Translations under genes and position numbers: made by a program | The notes under the pieces: model-generated | What the model was told of the DNA's origin: nothing | What the model saw: only the letters and a program-made list of their open reading frames with translations | Database searches by the model: none | Source of the DNA: an uncultured Draconibacterium sp. | GTDB lineage: Bacteria; Bacteroidota; Bacteroidia; Bacteroidales; Prolixibacteraceae | Direction of reading: 5' to 3' | Length of the DNA stretch: 64,000 bases | NCBI RefSeq assembly: GCF_963675585.1 | Contig: NZ_OY776413.1 | Location: 543,501 to 607,500 of the forward strand | Shown here: positions 51,165 through 60,020 of the stretch, piece by piece | Layout of the letters: each line of letters begins with the position of its first letter | Position numbering within the stretch: position 1 is the first letter of the stretch

Positions 51165-52757
51165 TTAATGTCTGAAGTGTCTGCGTCCGGTAAATGCCAT
51201 TGCAATACCAAATTCATTACAAGCTTCAATAACTTCGTCGTCACGAATACTTCCTCCCGGTTCAATAATGTATTTTACACCATATTCGTTGGCAGCTTCA
51301 ATACTGTCGCGGAATGGGAAAAATGCATCAGAAATAAGTACCGAGTTTTCAATATCCAAACCGTTTTTCAAATTAAAACGAGGCATGGTTAAATAACGTA
51401 AACTATCCAATCGGTTTGGTTGCCCCATGCCTGCTCCGGTTAACCAGAACGCACCGTTTTCATTTTCGGTAACAACAGCAATCGCGTTACTTTTTAAGTG
51501 TTTGCAAGCCACTGTTCCAAATTTGGCAAGGTTAATTTTGCTTGTTTCAAATTCTTTGGCAGTAACTGTATTTAATTCGGCGTCCAATCCTTCGTCTTCG
51601 TCCTGAACCAACATACCTCCACTTATTGAACGGTATAATTTCTCTTTTGTTATTTCGTTTTTAACCGGAGTAACCAACAAACGCAAATTTTTCTTTTTAC
51701 CAAATACTTCCAAGGCTTCATCTGTAAATTCGGGAGCAATAATAATTTCCACGAATTTTTTACCAAACCACTCGGCAACGTCTTTTGTAACGGTATCGGT
51801 AAAACAAATTATACTACCAAAAGCACTAATAGGATCTCCTTCCCAGGCCAGATCAAGCGATTCAAGTATATTTCCGGTAACAGCCAATCCACATGGATTT
51901 AAGTGTTTTACCACCGAAACTGCCACTTTATTTCCCAAATGGGTTACAGCATGGTAAGCATCGCTGGCCGATTTCCATGCGGCATCGGCATCGAGCATAT
52001 TGTTGTACGAAAGGGCTTTTCCTTGTAATACTTGTGCATCGGCCAATGAAACACCTTCGCTTGAATTATTAAATTTAAAGAAAGTAGCAGCCTGATGTGG
52101 ATTTTCGCCGTAACGTAAAACCTCGCCACCATTTAAACTAATGCGCTCTGTTCCGGCATCAACACCTTCGTTAAAATAACTAAAAATGGCTGCATCGTAA
52201 TGCGACGAAACTCCAAAGGCACGACCGGCAAACCATTTGCGTTCGGCCATTGTAAATTCTCCATTATTTTTTTCCAAATGACTTAATAATGGCTCGTATT
52301 CGTTTTGAGAAGGAACAATTACAACGTCTTTGAAATTTTTTGCTGCGGCACGAATCAATGAAATTCCACCGATATCGATTTTTTCAATAATATCCTGCTC
52401 TTCAGCTCCCGAAGCAACAGTATCTTCAAAAGGATACAAATCAACAATTACCAAATCAATTTCCGGGATCTCATATTCTGTTAATTGGCTAACATCTCCC
52501 TGATTATCACGGCGCGACAAAATTCCACCAAATACTTTTGGATGCAATGTTTTTACACGTCCACCAAGAATGGAAGGATAACCGGTTAAACTTTCAACAG
52601 AAGTTACTTCAACGCCCAATCCTTCGATAAAACTTTTTGTACCACCGGTACTTAAAATCTTAACACCCAAGTCGTTCAGTTTGGTAACAATCTTATCTAA
52701 GTTTTCTTTGTGAAAGACTGAAACCAAAGCAGTCTTAATTTTTTTATTATCAGCCAT
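51165..52757 (-). CDS. purH: Bifunctional AICAR formyltransferase/IMP cyclohydrolase
   Basis: 530 residues performing the last two steps of purine synthesis to IMP. Residues about 1-200 form the cyclohydrolase domain (GVKILSTGGTKSFIEGLG, GRVKTLHPKVFGGIL, DLVIVDLYPF). The rest is the AICAR transformylase domain (LRYGENPHQAATF, VVKHLNPCG with the catalytic Lys-His, LISDAFFPFRDSIE, IIEPGGSIRDDEVI), ending GRRHFRH as expected. It heads the mreBCD-mrdA-rodA cluster, an arrangement common in Bacteroidota, and has a -7 box about 25 nt upstream. Confidence 0.98.
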   Translation of the reverse strand: MADNKKIKTALVSVFHKENLDKIVTKLNDLGVKILSTGGTKSFIEGLGVEVTSVESLTGYPSILGGRVKTLHPKVFGGILSRRDNQGDVSQLTEYEIPEIDLVIVDLYPFEDTVASGAEEQDIIEKIDIGGISLIRAAAKNFKDVVIVPSQNEYEPLLSHLEKNNGEFTMAERKWFAGRAFGVSSHYDAAIFSYFNEGVDAGTERISLNGGEVLRYGENPHQAATFFKFNNSSEGVSLADAQVLQGKALSYNNMLDADAAWKSASDAYHAVTHLGNKVAVSVVKHLNPCGLAVTGNILESLDLAWEGDPISAFGSIICFTDTVTKDVAEWFGKKFVEIIIAPEFTDEALEVFGKKKNLRLLVTPVKNEITKEKLYRSISGGMLVQDEDEGLDAELNTVTAKEFETSKINLAKFGTVACKHLKSNAIAVVTENENGAFWLTGAGMGQPNRLDSLRYLTMPRFNLKNGLDIENSVLISDAFFPFRDSIEAANEYGVKYIIEPGGSIRDDEVIEACNEFGIAMAFTGRRHFRH

Positions 52758-52782
52758 TTATTGGATTTTTCAAATTTGTTCG

Positions 52783-52790
52783 CAAAGATA
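52783..52790 (-). promoter_or_regulatory. -7 promoter box TATCTTTG for purH and the mre cluster
   Basis: The minus strand reads TATCTTTG, matching the TAnnTTTG consensus, 25 nt before the purH ATG. It probably drives purH and, by read-through, the mre-mrdA-rodA genes. Confidence 0.55.
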
Positions 52791-52983
52791 AAAAAAACAG
52801 ATTACATATAAAGTAAAACAAGAGGCTAAATAAAATATTGTTGACATGAAAAGCTTATTTAGAAATTCATCTGTAATCATTTCAAAAAACGAACACTAAT
52901 ACCGTAGTTTGTAAAGAAAGCGAGCTCAATTCAGTTTTCTTTCAAAACAAGTACTATTTTTACTTTAAATTATAAAACACAGA

Positions 52984-54237
52984 ATGCTTGTACTCCGCTT
53001 AATATACGAAAGCATTTTATTTGCCTTTAATTCTTTACGGGCAAACCGGCTACGAACTTTTCTATCGTTGCTTGGTATTACCATTGGTATTTTTGCCATA
53101 ATTTCGGTTTTTACGGTTATCGACTCGCTGGAAAGATACATTCGCGACAGTTTGGATTCGCTGGGAAGCAACATGGTATATGTTCAGAAATGGCCATGGA
53201 CACCCCCGGAAGGTGAAACCGAATATCCGTGGTGGAAATACATGAACCGCCCCGTACCTGAAATTGGCGAAACCGAAGAATTATTGCGAAAAGGCAAAAC
53301 GTTTGACAATGCAGCTTTTCTTTTTGGATTTAGCCGGACTGCACAATTTGGCAGCAGTAAAATAGAAAATGCCACGGTAATGGCTACTTCAGAAGGGATT
53401 CTGGATGTTTGGAATTTACAAATTGCTTCGGGCCGGTATTTTACCGAATCGGAAATGCGAAACGGAGCACCCGTTGCTGTAATTGGAAGCGAAATTGAAA
53501 AGCAGCTTTTTGAAGGCATGAATCCAATTGGCCGTACCATAAAAATTCAGGGCTATAAGTTTCAAATAATTGGCACTTACGAGCAAATGGGACAAGATGC
53601 ATTTGGTACAAGTATGGATAAAAACATACACATTAGCGCTGTAAAATCATTCTACATGATTGATGTTCGGGACAAAGACCGGGGACAAACCATTTGCGTG
53701 AAAGCCCGCGACAATGTTGACAGCGACCAGTTTATGGCTGAGTTGGAAGGAATAATGCGAAACATCAGGCAATTAAAACCGATGGAAGAAAACGACTTCG
53801 CATTAAACGAGGTGAGTATTGTTTCCAATCAGTTCGACCAGTTTTTTGCCGTTTTTAATTTGGCCGGTGCAATTATTGGTGGTTTTTCGATAATTGTTGG
53901 TGGATTTGGAATTGCCAACATCATGTTTGTTTCGGTAAAAGAACGAACCAAAATAATTGGCATTCAGAAATCGTTGGGAGCAAAAAAATACTTTATTCTT
54001 TTGCAATTCATTTTCGAAGCAATTGTGTTGTCGGTAATTGGAGGAATTGTTGGATTGCTGCTGATATTTATAGGCACACAAATAGTGAGTTATGCCACCG
54101 AGTTTACCATTATTTTAACAGTAGATAATATTATAAACGGATTACTGATTTCGAGTATTATCGGTTTTATTGCCGGTTTTATGCCAGCCAGGGCAGCCGC
54201 CAAACTCGATCCGGTGATTGCAATAAACTCGGTTTAA
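52984..54237 (+). CDS. MacB-type ABC transporter permease (solitary)
   Basis: 417 residues. N-terminal helix within LRTFLSLLGITIGIFAIISVFTV, a periplasmic MacB_PCD-like domain (about 45-280), three C-terminal FtsX helices with GGFGIANIMFVSVKERTKIIG and IQKSLGAKKYFIL, ending MPARAAAKLDPVIAINS. No ATPase domain. The periplasmic part has an unusual Trp/Pro-rich start, QKWPWTPPEGETEYPWW, absent from the permease at 34849, so the two probably serve different substrates. It has no adaptor, TolC or ATPase gene next to it. Its last 4 bp overlap the convergent aspartoacylase-like gene. Confidence 0.88.
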   Translation: MLVLRLIYESILFAFNSLRANRLRTFLSLLGITIGIFAIISVFTVIDSLERYIRDSLDSLGSNMVYVQKWPWTPPEGETEYPWWKYMNRPVPEIGETEELLRKGKTFDNAAFLFGFSRTAQFGSSKIENATVMATSEGILDVWNLQIASGRYFTESEMRNGAPVAVIGSEIEKQLFEGMNPIGRTIKIQGYKFQIIGTYEQMGQDAFGTSMDKNIHISAVKSFYMIDVRDKDRGQTICVKARDNVDSDQFMAELEGIMRNIRQLKPMEENDFALNEVSIVSNQFDQFFAVFNLAGAIIGGFSIIVGGFGIANIMFVSVKERTKIIGIQKSLGAKKYFILLQFIFEAIVLSVIGGIVGLLLIFIGTQIVSYATEFTIILTVDNIINGLLISSIIGFIAGFMPARAAAKLDPVIAINSV

Positions 54238-55202
54238 GTTGCCTTAAAACCCAAATGTAAAATAGCATCGCCTTTGTACACTACCGGCGCATGATTTAAT
54301 CCGATAATATAACCACTTTGTGGAATTTTAATTTTGTATTCGAATTTACCGTAGGGATCGGAAATAATACCAACTAAATCTCCTTTCTTAACCCAATCGC
54401 CATCTTTTTGAAAAAACCGGAATAGCCCTCCATATTTAGCACGCAACCAAATGGATTGATCGATAACAATTGAAGGCTCCGATTTCATTTCTGAAATCTC
54501 TTCAGAGAAATCTCTCATTCCCAAATGATGCATCAACCTAAGCGTACCATTTACGCCTCGTCTTGTAATCCGGTGATTAAAGTCGAGACTTTTGCCGCCT
54601 TCGAATAAGAGCACCTTTTTACCAATTGAAGTGGCTGCCAGTCGAAACGACTTTTCGCGTTGATTGGCATAAACAATAAATCGCGAATTAAACACATTTG
54701 CCAATGCCAGTAATTCGGGATTATCTCTCGAAATTCGTATTTGCGAGGAATTGAACCGACGTGCACCTCCGGTGTGAAAATCGACACAATAATCAATGTG
54801 AGGCACAATTTCATTCATCATGGTTGAGGCAAAAATACTTGCCAGCGAACCACTTTTTGATCCGGGGAAAGAGCGGTTTAAATCTTTTCCATCCGGGAAC
54901 TCGCGTTTTTGGTTTAGAAATCCGAATACGTTTAAAGTGGGAATGGAAATCACCATCCCATTTTGAGGACTGGTGTATTTTCGTGCCAACAGTTCGCGCA
55001 CTATTTCTACCCCATTTAATTCGTTGCCATGAATACCGGCATTTAAAAGCAAAATTGGTCCATCTCCACGGCCACGTTCAACAATAACAGGTATTTCTAT
55101 TTTTGTTTGTGTATGCAAACGGGCAATGTCGAGATTTAAAGTTCGTTTTTGCCCGGGCAGTATGTGTTCGCCCAGGATGGTAATTTCACTTGTTGATTTC
55201 AT
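54234..55202 (-). CDS. Succinylglutamate desuccinylase/aspartoacylase family protein (M14-like)
   Basis: 322 residues, cytoplasmic. Zinc-site motifs: NAGIHGNELNGVEIVREL (His and Glu), KDLNRSFPG (Asn-Arg) and CVDFHTGGARR (third His). The C-terminal part (about 235-320) has the biotinyl/lipoyl-like barrel of this family (KKGDLVGIISD, PQSGYIIGLNHAPVV). AstE/ASPA-type enzymes cleave N-acyl amino acids. It is the last gene of an operon after rimK (11 bp) and the RimB-like gene, and may act on Glu-containing products of RimK (inference from position). Confidence 0.85.
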   Translation of the reverse strand: MKSTSEITILGEHILPGQKRTLNLDIARLHTQTKIEIPVIVERGRGDGPILLLNAGIHGNELNGVEIVRELLARKYTSPQNGMVISIPTLNVFGFLNQKREFPDGKDLNRSFPGSKSGSLASIFASTMMNEIVPHIDYCVDFHTGGARRFNSSQIRISRDNPELLALANVFNSRFIVYANQREKSFRLAATSIGKKVLLFEGGKSLDFNHRITRRGVNGTLRLMHHLGMRDFSEEISEMKSEPSIVIDQSIWLRAKYGGLFRFFQKDGDWVKKGDLVGIISDPYGKFEYKIKIPQSGYIIGLNHAPVVYKGDAILHLGFKAT

Positions 55203-55213
55203 TACGAAAGTTA

Positions 55214-56086
55214 TTAAACATTACGTTCAATATAACGAATAATACTATTGGCAATATCTTTTTCGGTGGCCATTTCTATTCCTTCCAGTCCGGGTGATGA
55301 GTTGACTTCCAGAATAAGCGGGCCGTGACTTGACTGCAACATATCGACACCGCAAACGCCAAGCCCCATAACACGAGCAGCTTTTAATGCCGCATTTTCT
55401 TCGTCTTCCGACAATTCAATAATATCGGCTGTTCCGCCACGATGTAAATTCGAACGGAATTCGCCTTTTTTAGCCTGCCTTTTCATGGCACCCACAACTA
55501 CTCCATCAACAACAAATGCCCGAATATCGGCACCTTTGGCTTCTTTTATAAATTCTTGAACAATTACACGAACTTTTAATCCGTTAAATGCTTCTATAAC
55601 CGATTCGGCGGCATTGTTGGTTTCGGCTAAAACCACACCTAAACCCTGAGTTCCTTCCAGCAATTTAATAACCACCGGAGCTCCGCCGGCAGCCTGAATA
55701 ATTTCTTTTACATTTCGGGAATAGTTGGTAAAAACCGTTTTGGGCAGTCCTAAACCTGCACGCGACAAAATCTGCAAACTTCTGAGTTTATCTCGCGAAC
55801 GCACCAAAGCCTGCGATTCGACCGACGAAAAAACTTTCATCATCTCAAATTGCCGTACCACCGCAGTACCAAAAAAAGTTACCGAAGCTCCGATTCTTGG
55901 AATTACAGCATCTACTTTTTCAAGTTTCTGTCCTTTATAAATTATTACCGGATTTTTTTTCTCAATAAATAAATCGCATTTTGTATGGTCCAGAATAAGC
56001 ATTTCGTGGCCACGTTTTTCGCCTGCTTCTACAAGTCGTTTGGTCGAGTATAAATTTGGATTCCTGGATAATATTACAATTCTCAT
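55214..56086 (-). CDS. rimK: RimK-type ATP-grasp ligase (ribosomal protein S6-L-glutamate ligase)
   Basis: 290 residues. N-terminal RimK domain ([35 protein letters not shown]) followed by ATP-grasp: [39 protein letters not shown] (ATP-binding Lys and loop), [18 protein letters not shown], and [17 protein letters not shown] with the metal-binding Glu and Asn. RimK adds glutamates to the C terminus of ribosomal protein S6 and can make poly-glutamate. It sits between the RimB-like gene (75 bp upstream) and the aspartoacylase-like gene. Confidence 0.95.
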   Translation of the reverse strand: MRIVILSRNPNLYSTKRLVEAGEKRGHEMLILDHTKCDLFIEKKNPVIIYKGQKLEKVDAVIPRIGASVTFFGTAVVRQFEMMKVFSSVESQALVRSRDKLRSLQILSRAGLGLPKTVFTNYSRNVKEIIQAAGGAPVVIKLLEGTQGLGVVLAETNNAAESVIEAFNGLKVRVIVQEFIKEAKGADIRAFVVDGVVVGAMKRQAKKGEFRSNLHRGGTADIIELSEDEENAALKAARVMGLGVCGVDMLQSSHGPLILEVNSSPGLEGIEMATEKDIANSIIRYIERNV

Positions 56087-56161
56087 CTTATGTATTAACT
56101 TGTTTTAGGTATTAAGTTCTGTTTCTGAAATTATGTACAGCTACAAAAACCAAACACATCT

Positions 56162-56617
56162 TTATATTTCTACTTGAATTATTTTCTTATTAAATGACAG
56201 ATTTTTTCTTGAAGTATCTATCAAAAACTTTTTCGAAGTAAATTTTCGTCCCAACAAAACCGGATGTTTCATATCAGCCCTTTCCGTAAGTGTAAGTTCT
56301 ACGGTAAACGTTTCATCAAAAATTTCAATTTTAGTAAATATCGAAAAGCGTTCTTCCACAATGCCGTTCGAACTTTTTACTTTACGAATATTAAAATGAT
56401 CAAAGCAAAATTCCTTTTCGTGATATTGAGGATGATCCGGATCGAGAAAAATGCAGCGAATTACTTCCTGTTCTCCTTCCATGTGTTTATTGATACTTGC
56501 ACAATGAAAGCTTGATGTATAAGCACCTGAATCAACTTTTACCTCTATCTCGTTCAATCCTAATTCCGGGAAATCAGCAATGTCTTTTCTTCCGATTAAA
56601 ATGCGTTTTCTATTCAC
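56162..56617 (-). CDS. RimB-like retropepsin-type protease (ATP-dependent zinc protease family PF05618)
   Basis: About 151 residues from the GTG at 56617 (reading MNRKRILIGRKDIADFPELG), 7 nt after the mgtE stop; a TTG at 56638 would add seven residues and overlap mgtE by 14 bp. No ATG fits. The motif VKVDSGAYTSSFHC is the aspartic-protease-like Asp-Ser-Gly of RimB/retropepsin relatives; LTERADMKHPVLLGRKF and FLIDTSRK follow the family's C-terminal pattern. RimB proteins are typically encoded beside rimK and are thought to process or regulate RimK-made tails. The family's older name (ATP-dependent zinc protease) is probably misleading. Confidence 0.85.
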   Translation of the reverse strand: MNRKRILIGRKDIADFPELGLNEIEVKVDSGAYTSSFHCASINKHMEGEQEVIRCIFLDPDHPQYHEKEFCFDHFNIRKVKSSNGIVEERFSIFTKIEIFDETFTVELTLTERADMKHPVLLGRKFTSKKFLIDTSRKNLSFNKKIIQVEI

Positions 56618-56624
56618 TTTTTTC

Positions 56625-57983
56625 TTATAAAATACCAAAAAACATCCGTCCTATCAACAAGTATATCATCAATCCCAAAATATCATTCATTGTTGTTATA
56701 AACGGACCGGTTGCCAGTGCCGGATCAATTTTAAATCGGTTAAGGATTAAAGGAATTACGGTACCAAACAAGGATGCAAACAAAATAACAATAAACAAAC
56801 TAAGTGATACTGAATAGGTTAAAGCCATGTTTCCTGACGAGACAAAATTATAGATAAATATAAGACTTGCAAAAGTTGCAGCAGTCAACAATGCCACCGA
56901 AACTTCCTTGAACAATTTTCGTCTCGGTGTTTCCAGGTCTTTTACCCCGCTTGCAATACTTTGCACAACAATTGACGACGACTGAACTCCAACATTACCC
57001 GCCATTGCAGCAATAAGTGGGATAAAAAAGGCAAGTTCGGTAACCTGCGCCAGAGATTCTTCGTGCGATCCTAAAACCACAGCTCCTAAAATACCTCCAA
57101 GCAATCCAATTAACAACCACGGGAAACGAGCCCGCATTACTTCCCATACTTTATCGCCGGGCTCAACATCGCCGGTAATACCCGATACCATCTGGTAATC
57201 TTTTTCGGCCTCTTCACGCACAATGTCTATCACATCATCGAATGTAATCCTACCTTTTAAACGCCCTATGTCATCAACAACGGGTATGGCTACCAGGTCA
57301 TATTTATCCATTATTTCGGCTACTTCTTCCTGACGGGCATCGGTATTCACCATTTTAATATCAGGATCGTACAAATTAGAGATTTTGGTATTTGTATGAT
57401 TTAAGATCAGCTTTTTCAAAGACAGAAGTCCTTTCAATTTTTCATCGTCATCAATTACGTAAATATAAAATATCTCGTCAACCTCTTCGGCTTGCGTACT
57501 AATTTCCTTTAAACAGGTGGCCACTGTCCAGTTTTCGTTCACCGTAACCAGCTCTTTTGCCATTATACCACCGGCCGAATCTTCATCATATTCCAAAAGA
57601 TCAACAATGTCGCCGGCTTGTTCAATGTCTTCAATTTCGTTAAGAACTTCTTTCTGAACATCTTCATCTAACTCAGCAACAATATCGGCAGCATCATCCG
57701 AGTCCATAAACTCAATAAACTTGCTGGCAATAAATTCGGGAGGTAATACTTTTAAAAAGCGTTTTCGATCGTCTTCATCAATCTCAATAAGTACATCAGA
57801 AGCTTTTTCACCATCCAGCAACAAGTAAATAAACTTGGCTTCGTCGGTGTTTAAATCGTCCATTATCTCGGCAATATCAGCCGGATGCAAATCAGCCATC
57901 AATGCAGCCACTTCTGCATTTTTCTGATCCTCAACTAATTGTCTTAGCTGCTCAATGTTTTCTTTTGTTATTTCAAAGCTCAT
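56625..57983 (-). CDS. mgtE: Magnesium transporter MgtE
   Basis: 452 residues, the standard MgtE plan: acidic N domain of short helices (about 20-130, including LHPADIAEIMDDLNTDEA), two CBS domains (about 135-260, with LKGLLSLKKLIL and AIPVVDDIGRLKGRITFDDV), then five membrane helices (about 285-450) with MAGNVGVQSSSIVVQSIASG in the pore region. It admits Mg2+ and is gated by cytoplasmic Mg2+ through the N/CBS domains. It follows rsmA by 2 bp. Confidence 0.97.
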   Translation of the reverse strand: MSFEITKENIEQLRQLVEDQKNAEVAALMADLHPADIAEIMDDLNTDEAKFIYLLLDGEKASDVLIEIDEDDRKRFLKVLPPEFIASKFIEFMDSDDAADIVAELDEDVQKEVLNEIEDIEQAGDIVDLLEYDEDSAGGIMAKELVTVNENWTVATCLKEISTQAEEVDEIFYIYVIDDDEKLKGLLSLKKLILNHTNTKISNLYDPDIKMVNTDARQEEVAEIMDKYDLVAIPVVDDIGRLKGRITFDDVIDIVREEAEKDYQMVSGITGDVEPGDKVWEVMRARFPWLLIGLLGGILGAVVLGSHEESLAQVTELAFFIPLIAAMAGNVGVQSSSIVVQSIASGVKDLETPRRKLFKEVSVALLTAATFASLIFIYNFVSSGNMALTYSVSLSLFIVILFASLFGTVIPLILNRFKIDPALATGPFITTMNDILGLMIYLLIGRMFFGIL

Positions 57984-57985
57984 AC

Positions 57986-58753
57986 CTACCTGTTTTCGAT
58001 ATTTTCGATCTTACAAGTTAAATCAACAAAAGCATCCACCGAAAGTTGTTCGGGTCTTTTCTCGGCATACTCTTCGGGAAGAGATTCGCAGATTTCTTTT
58101 AAGGAATTACGTAACATTTTTCGCCTTAAATTAAAGGCCGATTTTACAACTTTCACAAAAAGTTCTTCGCTGCACGGAAGTTCAGTAACCTTATTACGCG
58201 TTAAACGAATGACCGCCGATTTTACTTTGGGTGGAGGATTAAACACCCCTTCCGAAACGGTGAATAAATATTCTATATCATAAAAGGCCTGTAACAAAAC
58301 ACTTAAAATTCCATACACTTTTGTTCCGTGTTTGGAGGCAATGCGTTCGGCTACTTCTTTTTGTACCATTCCAACCACTTCGGGTACCTGGTTCCGCATG
58401 GCCAAAATTCTAAAAAATATTTGAGATGAAATGTTGTATGGGAAATTACCAATTACACTAAATTCGCCTTTAAACTTCGACGAAATATCCGATTTTAAAA
58501 AATCTTCCGACCAAATGTGTTTTAAATCAGAAAAATTATGTTTTAAATATTCTACCGATTCGCGATCGATTTCTACAACATGTACATTTAGCTCCGATCG
58601 ATGAAGTAAATATTGAGTTAATACTCCCATTCCGGGTCCTATTTCCAACACATCGGAAACGCCGGTACCCAAGCTGTCAACAATTTTCCGTGCAATATTC
58701 TGATCGGTTAAAAAATGCTGACCTAAATTCTTTTTTGGTCGTACAAAACTCAT
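57986..58753 (-). CDS. rsmA: 16S rRNA (adenine(1518)-N6/adenine(1519)-N6)-dimethyltransferase
   Basis: 255 residues. Dimethylates two adenines in the 3' terminal loop of 16S rRNA during 30S maturation (KsgA). Motifs: [37 protein letters not shown] (SAM-binding), HVVEIDRES, and [14 protein letters not shown], the N-x-P-Y catalytic motif. The length is usual. It is the first gene of a minus-strand operon with mgtE, the RimB-like gene, rimK and the aspartoacylase-like gene, thus grouping two 30S-subunit modifiers. Confidence 0.97.
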   Translation of the reverse strand: MSFVRPKKNLGQHFLTDQNIARKIVDSLGTGVSDVLEIGPGMGVLTQYLLHRSELNVHVVEIDRESVEYLKHNFSDLKHIWSEDFLKSDISSKFKGEFSVIGNFPYNISSQIFFRILAMRNQVPEVVGMVQKEVAERIASKHGTKVYGILSVLLQAFYDIEYLFTVSEGVFNPPPKVKSAVIRLTRNKVTELPCSEELFVKVVKSAFNLRRKMLRNSLKEICESLPEEYAEKRPEQLSVDAFVDLTCKIENIENR

Positions 58754-58938
58754 AACTTTCTACTTCGTCCATTTCTAAATTCGTACTTAATTGCCTTTTT
58801 CGTCTTTTAAATAAAACAAATTTATATTTTTGTTTGCTGGAATAGCTTTACCTAACGGTTCTTATTGGCGCCTCGAAATTAGTAAAATTTTAGGGGAATT
58901 AACGCCGGGGTAAAAAGAAAGCTCTAAAAATCTAAATT

Positions 58939-59961
58939 TTGAAAAAGACAGTCATTAAGATTCTACAGTTTCTGGCATTCTTTGCCTTGGGTGCCTTTAT
59001 TTTTTGGCTCATTTATAAAGATCAGGATATTGAACGAATTAAGTCAGTATTAAAAAACGATGTAAACTACTGGTGGGTGGGCCTATCCCTTTTCCTGGGG
59101 CTGTTAAGCCACGTAAGCCGCACACTTCGCTGGGGTTTAATGATTGAACCCATTGGGCACAAACCTCGTTTTATAAATACTTTTCTGGCAGTAATGGTAG
59201 GCTATTTTATGAATATGGCTTTCCCCCGGATGGGTGAAGTTTCGAGATGCGGAGTTTTAGCGCGCTATGAAAAAATATCGTTTACCAAATTAATTGGCAC
59301 TGTGGTTGCCGAACGCCTGGTCGATTTAATTTCGCTGGTTATACTACTCGGGATTATAATTGTGGCGCAATTTGGCAAAATGCTTCATTTCATTAAAGAA
59401 AATCCTGAAATACATGAAAAACTTATCGGAGCAATTTCTTCGCCTTATTTAATTGTGGGCTTAATTGTAGCCGCAGTTTTGTTTTTTGTTTTCAGAAATG
59501 CACTAAAAGGCACAGCACTATTCAAAAAAATAATTGAAATCATCACTAACTTTAAAGAAGGTTTTATTTCGATACGGAATATCGAGAAAAAGGGATGGTT
59601 CTATTTTCATTCAGTATTTATCTGGCTAATGTATTATGTAATGCTGTATGTGGTGTTTTTCGCCTTCGAATTTACATCGGGATTAAACCCAATTGCCGGA
59701 TTGACAACATTTGTTTTAGCAAGTTTTGGGATGGTTGCACCCGTTCAGGGAGGAATCGGAGCCTGGCATTTTATGGCCAAAGAAGCACTTTCGCTCTATG
59801 GCGTTGCAAATGAAAACGGAATTATCTTTGCATTTGTAGCTCACTCGTCAATGACAGCAATGATTATTCTGATTGGTGCAATTTCGGTAGCTATTCTTCC
59901 GTTTATAAACAGCAAAAGCAAAGAAACCGAAGTAGCCGAACCGATTGCTCAAACAAGGTAA
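58939..59961 (+). CDS. Flippase-like membrane protein (lysylphosphatidylglycerol synthase TM region/YbhN family, UPF0104)
   Basis: 340 residues with about seven or eight membrane helices. Family-typical stretches: WWVGLSLFLGLLSHVSRTLRWGLMIEP, VGYFMNMAFPRMGEVSRCGVLARYEKI, GTVVAERLVDLISLVILLG and VQGGIGAWHFM. Only the transmembrane flippase-like part is present, without the catalytic domain of MprF, so a lipid or glycolipid transport role is more likely than aminoacyl-lipid synthesis. The start is TTG at 58939: a TAA two codons upstream leaves only this TTG or the ATT before it. The LolC/E-like gene follows after 59 bp. Confidence 0.85.
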   Translation: MKKTVIKILQFLAFFALGAFIFWLIYKDQDIERIKSVLKNDVNYWWVGLSLFLGLLSHVSRTLRWGLMIEPIGHKPRFINTFLAVMVGYFMNMAFPRMGEVSRCGVLARYEKISFTKLIGTVVAERLVDLISLVILLGIIIVAQFGKMLHFIKENPEIHEKLIGAISSPYLIVGLIVAAVLFFVFRNALKGTALFKKIIEIITNFKEGFISIRNIEKKGWFYFHSVFIWLMYYVMLYVVFFAFEFTSGLNPIAGLTTFVLASFGMVAPVQGGIGAWHFMAKEALSLYGVANENGIIFAFVAHSSMTAMIILIGAISVAILPFINSKSKETEVAEPIAQTR

Positions 59962-60020
59962 ACTGTTTCCGGGGCACGCTGCTCTAAATTGCGAGAACGC
60001 AAAAACTTTATATAAATCCG

